A stretch of DNA of 64,000 bases from Neospora caninum Liverpool (Eukaryota > Apicomplexa > Conoidasida > Eucoccidiorida > Sarcocystidae), in NCBI RefSeq assembly GCF_000208865.1, contig NC_018389.1, positions 2,221,941-2,285,940 on the forward strand, read 5' to 3'. Position numbers and translations under genes: made by a program. Position 1 is the first letter of the stretch. Each line of letters begins with the position of its first letter. Of this stretch, positions 11,539 to 23,200 are shown in pieces. The notes beneath the pieces were generated by a model. It had not been told where the DNA came from. It worked only from the letters and a program-made list of their open reading frames with translations, and did not search any database.

Positions 11539-14500
11539 GGAGCACGAACACGGGAGACGTCTGCATGAAAAGACGAGACCAAGCCCTGAACAGCCCCTCC
11601 GTGTCAAAAAAATCACGGGGGTTCGGTTTCTGCAGGGGATTGAGTTGGGCTGTGAAGAATCCCCCCCTTTTCTCTCGTCTTCTTTTCCCTACTACCTGTC
11701 GTTCGTTCTCTCGTTGTTGCCTCGTCCTTGTGCGTCTCGCTTTCTTCCTATCGCTCGGCACCTCCCTGCCTTTTCCCTCGTTCGATGCCTTGTTTGCTTC
11801 CTTCAGACGGGAAAGCCTCCTCGGTCCGGCTTTCCGTCTCTTTTGCCCTCCGGGTTCTCCCTTCCTTGCTGTCCCACTCACGTCTAAGCCGTCAGCGACT
11901 GTGAAGGCCACCGCGAGATCCTCGAGGTCGTTCGCGCGCCCCACAACAACAGGACGCCTCGAAAGCTCCGCGTCTCTTCCAAAAATGCCTCCTTTCATCA
12001 ACGAGGTGTCTCCTGGAGAGAGACTGGCCGAGAGACCGCGACCGCGGTCGGAGCTGGAGCCCCACGTGTAGGGCTCGACCGGCGCGGAAGGCAGCGAAGC
12101 CGCGCTGGCTCCTTGACGGGCTGTGCGGGCGCTGGCAGAAGGCGAATTTGCCGCTGCAGACTTGCTGCGAAAACCACAGACGCGTCCTCGAAGAGAAACC
12201 ATGGAAAGAAGCAAACACACATCGGTCGAACAGAGACAGACCCAGGTCGGCACAGACACAGCGCCGGTGGCACGCAGAAACAAAGGGAAAGCGTGGCGCT
12301 ACGGGGGGAAAACAAACGGAAAGGACACAAACGCGGAACCGGCCTAACCTCTCGAGAGTCACGCAGCGCTGCTGAAGTCCACTCAACTGCCGTCTCTGCT
12401 CCTCCAACTGTCGTCTTTGTTCCTGAGGAACCCAAAGGAAGAAGCAAAAACGACACTGCGATTTCGTCGCCTGCCACGAAAAAACCTCATCTCTGCTCGG
12501 CATTCCACAATACACAACCAAGTACATATATATATATATATATACACATGCCTGCAGATGGAACTACGTGTTCTTTTTTATAGGTGTGTAAGTATGTGTG
12601 TGTGCATGTATGTGTGCATGTATGTGTGCATGTATGTGTGCGTGCATGTGCGTATTTATTGATATGTAGGTGTGTATGCTTTCGCACGATGCGGCGTTTA
12701 TAGACAGTCGTGCGTGTGTAAGAGTCTCTGTCTGCGACGAAAGCGCCTTGGATTCGCGGGCCGCTCGGTTTCGTCCTAGATTTATAGATCGTCTAAATGG
12801 AATGCCTTTTCTACACAGCTACTTTGTTGCGTCTTCGGACCTCCACGACGGCTCGTAGAGCGTCCCGGTCTGCCGCCACTTCCTTCAACTGCATCATTTC
12901 CATTTGCGATGCATGCACACTCCGCTCCAGTTGGTAGGCGCGGCTTCGATGCTCGTCCCGCTCGGTCTGGAGCTCCTCGAGCTGCAGGCGCCTGCAGAAA
13001 ATCGAGGGGAAAACAGAGGCGTCTCGTCCGTTCGGGGACCCGCGGAAGAGTGCGTGGTTCCTTTGCGGATACGGCAAGCGAGACACACTCCCGTTGCGTT
13101 TCCGCTGCCGGCTCCGTGGCGCGTGCGGCAGCGGAGCCACCGACGAGATAACCAGCCCCCACGGGAACTCACTATCAGGAACGAGCGTTGAACAGGAAAA
13201 AGGAAACAGAGAGAGGCGAAACGCGGCGGCGAGTCGAAGCACCCAAGGGAGAGAGGGCAGAGCAACGCTGTGGAAGCTGAAGCAAGCACTCGCCAACGGA
13301 CTTGGCGCATACACGAGAGAGAGACGAGGTCTTTCTCTCCTGCCCGAAACACAGTCTACGCGCAGCGACGCACGCGTCGAAATCGTGTTTTGCGTTTTCG
13401 TCGGGAGGCTTCTTACACGTCCTCAAACTCCTCCTCGTACTGCTGCAGTCGCTGCGTCAGCTGCCGCAAGCTGCGCTCGCTTTGCTGCATCAAGACAGCG
13501 AATTCGTCCTGGCTGCGGAAACGCGACAAACGCGCGAGAGAGGAACGACGGTGACGAAAACCACCGAGGGAATAAACAGAGGACCACTCGGGCAGGTCTG
13601 GGGACGGGAGGCGGCGGATCGGGACGACGGATGAAAACGGAATTCAGAACGAAAAGACGGAGGAACAGGAAATAGCCAGACACCTGGTGCCGCGCCCTCG
13701 CGCAGACTTGCGACGAGTCCAAGGAGGCGAACCCGACGATCAGAAGAGAAGAAGCAACCTGACGAGACAGACGGTTCTCTCCTGCGCTGAAACCCGTCTG
13801 CAGCGGAAAACGTCCAAGAGAGTGTTACCTGTTCCTTGATGCGCCGTCGGCGTAGCGCACAGCGCCTGCGGTCGTGTCCGCTCCCGGTGTGCGTCCCGCA
13901 GAGAAGGACAGCCCCCGATGCGACGCGCCGCCGGCCAGAAGCAGCCCTTCGACTTCGAGAAGAAACGCGCGGAAGCCTTCCAGCTGTTTCGTTTTCTCTT
14001 CCAGAGCGAGTTTCAGGTTCGCATTGATTTGTTCTTTAACGTCTGACACCAACCACAAAAACAAGGGCTTTCCAGAGCGTCCTCGCCCACCTGACGTCGC
14101 ACAGGAAGACCGGCGTGGGCATTTGCCCAGTCGTTTCATCGCCCCTGTAAACTGGACATCCTCGGAATCCTCGTACAGAAAGAAACTACGGCGTGACTGT
14201 TGTGCTCTCCAACTGAGGTAAGAAATCGTGAGCGGGCCTGGCTCTTCATTTCCTTCGCAGTAACGGTCGAAATACATCCCCTTACTCGCATACACATGCG
14301 AATATGCTCGGCTGCAATCACATCTATCAATCGATCTATCTAAATCTATCTATCTAAACCTATCTATCTAAATCTATCTATCTAAACCTATCTATCTAAA
14401 TCTATCTATCTAAATCTATCTAAACCTATATATCTAAATCTATCCATCTATCTATCTACCTAAATCTATCTATCTAAAGCTATCTAAATCTATCCATCTA

Positions 14501-17250
14501 AATCTATCTAAATCTATCTATCTATCTATCTAAATCTATCTAAATCTATCTAAATCGATCTAAATCTATCTATCTAAATCTCTCTAGAGGTGAATGTCGC
14601 CAAGCATGTGGTTCTGTCTGCATGAATACATCCTTCGCTGTATAAATATGTGTCGAAAACACAGCTAGATCCATCTGCGTGGCTGCTCGCGTCAGGGACA
14701 ACGGCGCGCGACGAGACACTCACCGAGGTCCTCTTGGAGAGAGAGGGTGTGGGACGAAGCGCGCGCCAGCGCGCAGTCTGCAGGAACGCCGAGGGAGAAA
14801 ACAAGGAGACACGATACACGCCGGCACGCACACGACAGACGAAACGAGGCCGTTTGAAAAAACGACGAGACAGATGGAAAACGAGGTTTGAAAGAAAGAG
14901 GGAACCACGGGGACCTGCAGAAATGAACGCTTCTTAGAAAGGGGAGATGGAACAGAGGAAAAGCGACAAGGCTGGCAGGCAAGCAGTGAGCGCGGAAGAC
15001 GAAAGAAACAGGGGAGCAACGGTGCTGAAAATGCATGCATGACAATGGAACTCGTGAGTGTCTGCTGTGCTGTTGAGTTCACTTTCGCGTATCCCCCGCT
15101 CCTCTCGCTCGCTCCCGTTCAATCGACGACAGACGAGACCCGACCCCGAGGAATGCTTGTGGCGCTCTCTCCCTGTCTCCGACTCTCCCATCTTTTCTCT
15201 CCACATGGAAACGTAGAAACAAACAAGCTATACGCCGTACACCTTCGAGAACCGAAAGATACTAACATGGCTCCACGTGCCTCTATATGCACAGGTAGAC
15301 ATATTCATGTATACATGTGTGTATATATATATATATATATATACGCATACAAACGTGAACGCCAGCATGAATACGTAGTAGAAAAGCATCCACACGTACA
15401 GCTAAGGACGTACGATCTCGGGATCCTTTGACACTCATGCATGTTTGTCTGTATATTGATACATATTTATACATTTCTATTGTATATCGACGGTTGCGTA
15501 GGTTGTGTGGGGGGAGTGCGATCTTAGGTGTCTTCTCCATGTCGGCCGGTAAAAAAACGCGAACGGGCAACGCCGGTGCTTCATACCGTCCTGCAAAGGG
15601 AAATCGCACCGTGCAAGCAGGTCAAGAGAGCGGCGAGATGCACGCTGACGAAGCGAAAGAAGACGTGGAGTACCTCGGAACGAGATGTAAGCCACAACGC
15701 CCAAAGGACATTTAGACGGGAAAGCACATCGAAGGGCCGTCGATGTCGATAACTGCTTTGAGACGAAGAGCTCGAATGCAAAAACACACCACACATCATA
15801 CTTCAACTGAACAAACCGTCTGCGGGAGCCCGCGCAGAGAGCTCTATCATTACACCCCAGGAGGGAGCAGAAACGCGTGAGACAAACGCGTGCACACCCT
15901 CGTTCGCTCCCACGTAGACAGCAGACGTCTCTGCAATAGCTGCCTACATGCAAAGAACCGTACCCTGCATTCTCGGTTGAACATGTACTTGTCGACATCC
16001 CTACACAACCATATACACGCCCAGACATACCTATACATTTATATATATATATATATATAAATAGATATTTATATATTTGTGTGCACAGGAATGAACGTGG
16101 AAATACGTGTACAAAGATACAGAGTCACACACATATACGGATGCATTTGCATCTGCGTCTGCGTAAGGGTGTGCGGAGGAATTGCCTGTCTGCTGAGACC
16201 TACACAAACGCGGACTTTCTCGAAGTAGCCGAGGTCGGGGAGCCGAATGCGCATCGTCGAACACTCGCCGCAAAACACCTGCATGTGGAGAGAGACGAGG
16301 GAAAGGACCGAAACTGGGATTTTTACTAGAAGACTGATGTAGCCAGGAGGGAGAAGGGCGCTGAAGACGAGTTGCGAGGTACCGATGAAAGGATATCACC
16401 ACGGGAAGGAACGAAAAGAGAAGGGAGAGAAAAAGAGAAGACATAAGCCACAGGAATGGCGAAGAAAGCCTCGAGGATACCAGGGAGGATGGACATCCAC
16501 ACACTGGAGAGAAGAGAAAATACACCGGAAGAGCGCTTAGTTTACCTTTCCACAAGCTCGACAGTGGTGTTTCCACTTTGTGACGCTGAAAAGGCCTTGG
16601 CAGTGGTTGCAGTGTGTCACCTCGTCGCTGGGTACCCTGACAAAAGGGACGCATTCAGAGAAGAGAAATGAGCACGTGAGCGACAGTCCGATAAACAAAG
16701 CCTTTCAATATCTAGACCGGTAGTCCGTCTCGCAGTATTTATACTCTCCAGAATGAACCGTCAGACCTGGACAGCGACAAAGCGACGAAAAGACAAGAGA
16801 ACATATACACCAGCTTCTTCGGTAGAGAAACGTGACCAGTCCTGCCTCCCTGTTCTTCCTTCCTCTGTCTCCAGATTTCTCGCCTACTGCTTCTCTCCGT
16901 TCCCTTCGTTCTCACCAGTCGACGTTCCGGCCTTCTTCGTTTTCGTCCGCGCCTCGCGCACTATCGGTAGCGCGGCCCGAGGTGCTGCGGGTAGCTCGAT
17001 CGATGTTTTTCGGATTGATCTCTTTTTCTTCGTTGGCTTCGCTCGAAGCAGAGGACACCCTTCGGCGTCGACTTCCTGCCTTCTCTTCCTCTGCTGTTTG
17101 TGTCTGTCGATCTCCATTTCTCAAACGAGAAGACTCAGAAGAAGAGGAATCCGAAGATATGTTATGTGATCCTTCTTCCCGCTCCTCACTCCCACCTCCC
17201 CTCGCTGTTGAGGCGCCGGGAGGGGTTGAAGGAGAGGAGCCTGGAGCCAT
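11522..17250 (-). CDS. FYVE zinc-finger, coiled-coil protein (494 residues, 10 exons)
   Basis: Exons on the minus strand are 17250-16916, 16636-16546, 16278-16200, 14777-14724, 14042-13829, 13512-13417, 12991-12841, 12422-12349, 12164-11882 and 11629-11522, totalling 1485 nt in frame. Residues 1-111 are Ser/Glu-rich and probably disordered. Residues about 112-172 form a complete FYVE finger: DWVPSDEVTHCNHC, KWKHHCRACGK, VFCGEC and RVCVDC give all eight zinc cysteines, the W-x-x-(S)D entry motif and the basic HHCR patch that binds phosphatidylinositol 3-phosphate in this family. From about 180 to 365 the protein is rich in Leu/Glu/Gln heptads (QLEEQRRQLSGLQQRC), a long coiled coil, followed by a Ser/Gly-rich tail. 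FYVE plus coiled coil is typical of Rab effectors and tethers on PI3P membranes; endosome-like or apicoplast-associated PI3P compartments are inferred targets. The weakest sites are donors GTCTCA (16200) and GTCCGA (12841), and the last intron, which is also open in frame. Confidence 0.85.
12523..12656. repeat. (TA)n run followed by a 12-bp TATGTGTGCATG-type tandem array
   Basis: A short TA run at 12523-12544 is followed, after a spacer, by about four imperfect 12-bp units at 12590-12656. Both lie in the intron between FYVE-gene exons 12991-12841 and 12422-12349. Confidence 0.85.
14326..14582. repeat. TCTA/AATCTATC tetranucleotide-derived tandem array
   Basis: About 255 bp of imperfect CTAT/AAATCTAT units, with occasional CCTA and CGAT variants. 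It lies inside the FYVE-gene intron between exons 14777-14724 and 14042-13829, and no reading frame across it matters to the protein. It is likely to vary in length between strains. Confidence 0.93.
16037..16058. repeat. (TA)n microsatellite in FYVE-gene intron 3
   Basis: A TA run in the 1.4-kb intron between exons 16278-16200 and 14777-14724. A second TA run occurs in the same intron at about 15319-15342. Confidence 0.88.
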
Positions 17251-20157
17251 TTTTGCGGTGTACGTACAGCGGCGAGGAGGGGGAAAATCACTGGAGGATG
17301 AACACGTTTCTCTACCGGTTTCCTAACTCGCCTTTGCCTCCGAAAAGAAGCAGGAGAAAAAGGCGAGAGCAAAGAACAGCTTGATTCCAATTGCAAAAAA
17401 GAAACAATCGAGTGAAACGGGAGGGACAGAGGAGGCAAGTCAAAACGGCACACATCCCATGCACTGACACTGCAAAACCGTCCGAACGCGCTTCACATCT
17501 GGGGTGTCCGTACTCGCTGGAAATGAGTGCTGGAAGGCACGCAGAAATGCGTGAAAACTGGAACGAGAGCAGAAGCAGGAGAAGGAAGCCAGATGAGAGA
17601 AGGCGAACGGAGAAGAAAAACTGGAAGGCAGCCAGGGAGATGCAGAGAGCGCGACGGAGACGAGGAAGTGTCCGTTTAGCAGGGCGAGGAAGGCGAGGCG
17701 AACGTTGCGAAGAAATACCATGGGAACAGAAGCGGCAATGCGAGTAAATGAGGAAGCAACTCAAAGCCTGCGCCCATCCAGCAGAAGCGGAGGAAACAGC
17801 CGAGCGTAAACGGCTGCCACAGAGGAGGGGGAGACAGAACAAGCGAGAGAGACACCGGTCAAGATAGACGCCCAAGGCCACTGAAGTGGAGTGACGGCAA
17901 CGTTTCGCAGATTGAATCGAACGGAAAAGTGCAGAGATGAAATGCCGTATTTACCAATCTATCTCGGATCTCCGGAAAGCCGGAAGTTCTCACGACAGCA
18001 GTCAAAAAGAAGTCGGCGAACTCGCTGGAAAGAGCAGACGCATCTTTTCTCAAACGCGGTTTCGAGCTCCTTCGTGCATGCAGCCATAAACAACCAGATA
18101 CACAACAAAATGTATCACCATTAATAAGCAGATAATAATATATATTTATATATGCGGATTCATCATTGGACGAAACTAGTGCATCTGCTAGGGAAACACG
18201 ATACCTCTCAGTAAAAAGGTTTCATGATATCGTCCGTTGTGTCGTAAGCTTGTAGGGTTGTGGCAGATGTTAAAGCGGTGTTATATATTTGCCTGTCTGT
18301 GTGGATGTCTGTTTTGAGACCCCTTTGGCAGTTTACGTGTAGTTTTATGCTCGTTGGCTTGCTTGTGCATATGTGCTTCCCTGTGTGTTTCTTTGTGTCT
18401 TTTCGTTAATGTTCTTTTCGTTACTCCAGACAGGAAGTGTACATGGCGCCCCGTGCTTCCGATTCGCGCCCCGCGTATATCACGGTGACTTCAGCTTCTG
18501 CGGTATTCCTCCTCACAGGGAAAACAAACTTCGAATCCTTTTCTTCTCTCTGGACGTTCGAAGGCGCCGCACAAAACAGGAAGGCATTTCGATCGAACGA
18601 AACTGAGCACTGCGGGCGAGGGTGTGCGGAAGGGAGAGAGAGGAACCGGAGCAAAAGCGCGAACATGGCAACCCTCATTTCGGGCTTTCTGTCCCAGAGC
18701 AAGAAGAGGCCAACACGATGACGAGAGAGAAGTCGCGGAGAAGAGAGGACGAGACGTTCGAAATCTTGGGAGACAAAACTTTCCTCACGCCAAGAAGACG
18801 AAATATGCTGCGGGGTGAAGGAAACAGAGCTGAGACTGCCTCTCAACCTTCCGAGATTCACCAACAAAAATCACGAGGTTCAGGCAAAAGACAAGGTCCC
18901 CAGATGTCTCGATTTCCTAAATGGGAAGAAGGCAGGACCAGCTGTGTTAAAAAAGGGTGTTTCCTGGATGTTCTCACTCCCCCCCTGTACAGACACCCGA
19001 CACATTTGACACAGGCATGGCACCTCTACACAAACAGAAACATTGTGCAGAGATCGACACTACTACAAGAGGAAAGATTCATGAGGGAGACACAGAAATG
19101 GTAGATTTGTATCCAGCGTATATATGTAATATCTATATGTATGTGTACAGTTACGCTCTATAGTGTTTGGTACACAATAGAAGAGATATATTCGTAGAAA
19201 ATATGCATATTTGAATGCATTTCTTTGTGAGTTCGTCTCTAGAAGATGGACTTCTTCTCTGCACAAATACGCATCAGAGTATCAAACGCATGCACTTCGC
19301 ACGCATCCCCCTCCATACATATGTGTCTCGAGGGCCAGCTCTGCATAAGTGGAGAAGCCTTGTCACTTTCACATTTGCATCTGCCTCCCTATCCGTGAGT
19401 CCGCCTCTGCTTTCCTGCAAAGACATCTAGGCCACACTGCGTGCGTTCGGCAGCGACGAACCTCCGCTGAAACGTTCGTTAAAGACATTCTTTCCTCGGT
19501 TCCAGCTCTATTCTGAAAAACTATGGTGTGCTTCTGAGAGTCGTAACGACGACTGTGGGGCACTTCACGTGCACAACAGGAGATTAAAAAGTTCTCAAAA
19601 CTCCTGCGGGATTGACGCGTGAGTCACAAGACAAGTAGAAGCACGCGGGTTTCTCAGCTTGAATGAAGAATCTGTTCATTTCAATTTCATGTGTGCACGA
19701 GTGTGATTCCGAAGTCCTCTTGGATCAGGAGAGAGCCTCGGGGATGAGGTCGCCGTACACCTGAGACCGCGTTTGCCTTCAAATCCAACGTGCGACTCTT
19801 CTTAACGTACACACACTCCAAATCCACTCGCCAATGAAATGCCGGCCTGCGAAGGCAGATGAACTTGTTTAGTAACTCGCGGGAGTTGCGGCTTCCGAAA
19901 ACGCCGCTCCATTTTCGCCTAATAGCGAGGAAGAGCGAAAAGGTTTCAGGACAATGCGCCATCGACGGTGAAAACGGGCCTCTAGGTTCGTTAACTGGAA
20001 CCAGGAAACCCTAAAACACGACGTATTCGTACATGTATATAATTACGTATACACATATAGGCTTTTGTGTATGAGTACGTTTCCAGATATACACACTAAT
20101 GCCTGTATGCCGCCTTCAAATCTCTCTATATACGTACGTACATACTTATCTACGCGT

Positions 20158-20193
<36 letters not shown>

Positions 20194-20281
20194 CCGTATG
20201 TATACAGAGATGCCTATACTGCATGCCTCTCTGGTATGTCGGCATACAATAGGTGTATCTAAAATGTGTGTGGGAGTTGCA
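17251..20281. other. Intergenic region between the FYVE gene start and the CDPK7-like gene end
   Basis: Three kilobases on which no gene could be supported. They should hold the 3' untranslated region of the CDPK7-like gene (stop at 20282) and the promoter and leader of the FYVE gene (ATG 17250). Short open frames, for example minus 19962-19687 (91 codons), lack motifs and splice support. A (TA)n run lies at about 20159-20190. Confidence 0.5.
20159..20190. repeat. (TA)n microsatellite downstream of the CDPK7-like stop
   Basis: A simple TA run about 90 bp past the stop codon at 20282, probably in the 3' untranslated or intergenic DNA. Confidence 0.9.
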
Positions 20282-23200
20282 TTAAGACACGAAGAATCGT
20301 TTGGGTGAAGGAGGCGCAGTCAGGTCGTTTTCTGCATTTGCGATCCAGGGGTGGTTGAGAGCTTCTTCGATATTCATTCGGCGCGCAGGGTGACAGAGAA
20401 GGCGAGAGACAAAATCCCGCGCGGCGCCGGAAACGGTCCGTGGAGAGAACGGTCCGATGCGCCGGTGGAGCCCGAAGTCGAAGGAGTAGTGCCCCTCGAG
20501 AATAGATCTGCAAGAGACCAAATGCAGGCGCATACCGCAAAAAAAAAGCGTCGACGGTCTATGTGTGCAGCGGCATAACGAAACGCGAATACACGGAGAC
20601 TCTGTATTTTACTCAAATTGAATACACAAGACCTTGCACTTTTTCAAAGACCAACAAGGGCTGCAGGTATGTGACACAAGCAACCAAAGGCTTTCGGAGA
20701 GGCGGCCTCGCTGTACAGCCGACCCACCTGGGATCATAAAAGTACTATGTATGGTAAGATTGAGGACTGCTTGAGATAAAACTATGTTCGGTCTCGAAGC
20801 CGTCCGACGTTAAGGGAGAACGGAACTCGACTGCCGACGGACAGAAGTTCTTCCGCGAGCAGCGGGAAAGCGAGGGGCTCTTGCCTCGAACGCGAGGCGC
20901 AGCGGAGAAGACAGGCACGGCAGGCGGGAGCGAGAGGCAAGAAAGAAGAAAGGGTCGGACGCCAGAACGACACTCGAGAGCACGTGTCGTAGGCGCGCGC
21001 TGAGGACGAGGCTGTTCCACGTGCAGAAAGGAGAGAGGGCGTCGCGTTTCGGTGCCCAGGTGTTCTCTTACGCGCCGATTTGCTGCTCCGTTTTCCCTTG
21101 AAAGGGGAGAACGCCTTGTGAGAGAAGTTCGAAGGTGATGACGCCGATGCTCCACATATCCACTGCTTTGTCGTACTCGAGCCCTACCAACACCTGAGAA
21201 GAGACCCACAACGAGGCGAAACATCTGAGCACGCATTTCCGTCGTTTTCTCGTTCCTGTTCGGCACGTGAATGTTTCGACGGCCGAGCCTGTTTTTTCCC
21301 AGCTCGCTTCCTCGTGCGCGCACACGACACAGAAAGCATGCGGAGACCCGCACACCGACAGACTCTCTCCCACGCGCGCGACTTCCCGCCCGGAAGTGTC
21401 CCCGCCTTCGGGTCTCAAAGCCGTCGCGTTCCCTCCCTCGGCTTCACCTGCCTCTCCGAGTTCTCTTCGAAACGCATTGCCTTCGTTTTCGCGTTATCTG
21501 GCGCTGCTTACAGAGCAGTCGCCTCTTCCCGGGCGCCCGGAGTCTCCCGTCCCCGGTCGCATTTCGTACCTCCGGGGCAGCGTACGCGAGCGTCCCGAGC
21601 GAGTCGGACGCACGCCAGTTCGGAGCCAACACAGCCGAGAAGCCGAAATCCGCGACCTTGATGGAAACTAAGCGCTCCTGGATCTGCCTCAACACGCGCA
21701 TGCACCACTGGAGCCTCTCTGCCTCGTTGCCTGCCTGTGGCCGAGGCCGACACAAAGGCGACCGAGAACAGACCGAAGACGGAGAGGAAGAGGTTCGCGT
21801 CGGCGCCAGCGCTTCCAGGAGAGGAGACTGCAGCGCGGCCGCCTCGTCCTGCCTCGCGGGCGAAGCTACTGTCTCGGACGACGAGCGAGAGGAGACGTTG
21901 ACGGGGAGAGATCTACACACGTCCTGACGGCTGCGATCTCCAGAGTCGAGCGAGCTCGGCGCTTCATCAGGGGAAGGAGAACGAGGAGAACTTAACTGTG
22001 AGGAGGCTTGAGGCTGAGAGGCAGCAGACAACCCCTCGAGCGCCCCTCTCTCATCAGGCAGCGGCGCGCCTTGAGAAGCAGGCAGTGAGGCGTGGCGGCG
22101 GCCCGCTCGCCGAACGCCCTGAGTCTCGCTGGCTTCCCGCCGCGAAACCTCTGAAACAGCCGAAGGAGACGAGTACCGCCGTCGACCTCTCTCCCCCCGA
22201 GACGGAGCAGCAGGGACGCCAGGACGCGGGGGAGGCGCGAGAGAACCGGTCGGCCGCGAACGCGAAGGCGTGGGCAGAGGCTCGAAAAACGGCAAGAGAC
22301 GGGGCCCTGGAACCGTGAGGAACTGCGTGGAAAGTGGAGACGCTGGAACGCTGCGTTGTTGCGTTCCGCGATCCCTGCAGGCTTCCTGGCGGCGCATCGA
22401 GTCGCCTTGCCCAGAGTCGCTCCCTATATCGGGCTGCCCCGATCCCCGGCCGCTCCCCGCGCTCGAACCGCTGCCCTCAGTCGCTCCGCGCGGAGAAGAC
22501 AGGGAGAGAGAAGGTGGCGGAGAAGAAGCCGGAAAAAAGGAAGAAGGAGCAGAAGACGGACGAGAAGCTTCGTCTAATCCTCGGCGATCTGTTCTGTCCT
22601 GCCGCTTGCGCCCCCCGTAGTCGGAGTCGCCGCGTTCTCCTTCTCCGTCTTTCTCTCCATCTGGCTCCGCTCGCGGTTGCAGATTCCGACCGGCATCTGT
22701 GTTGCCTACGTCTCTTTCTTCCAGAATCATGTCGTTGGATTGGAATCTTGACAGCGGATTCGGCGCTGCTCTCTGCCTCGCGGATCTCCTCCGCTGACTC
22801 GCTTCGAGCTCACGCTCGCGTCTGTCGATTCTTTCGGCCTCGCTCTCTTCTTCCTGGCGTCCTCCAAACCACCTGCCAACGCCCAGTTGTCTTCCGCCGT
22901 TCGCCAGAAAAAGGGAAAGCGAGCGAGCCCCGTCGCGGAGTAACGCCTGCGCAGAGAAGGACGAGGAGCGCTGCCGCGAGGTGTAGGTACACCCCGCATA
23001 GCGTGAGAGAGGCGGACTGCGGCCATAGAGAGGCCGCGAGGGGCAGAGGAGATGCTTTTTGCACCCCGACCGAGACAGAAACGCCGGCACCCACTCCTCG
23101 AGTTCTTTCCGCTCGTCTGCAGTCAAGATCGACTTCGGGAAATCCTTGAGGTCTTCGATCAAGCCGTCGCTGGAGTGCCATGCAGGACGAGGAGCCGAGA

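Noticed and set aside
12811..12991. Ending the FYVE gene at the in-frame TAG at 12811
   Set aside because: Reading on to 12811 gives a 349-residue protein, but stopping the exon at 12841 joins in phase to further coiled-coil exons (EQRRQLEEQRRQL) and a coding tail, so the longer model was preferred. The short form could be an intron-retention isoform.
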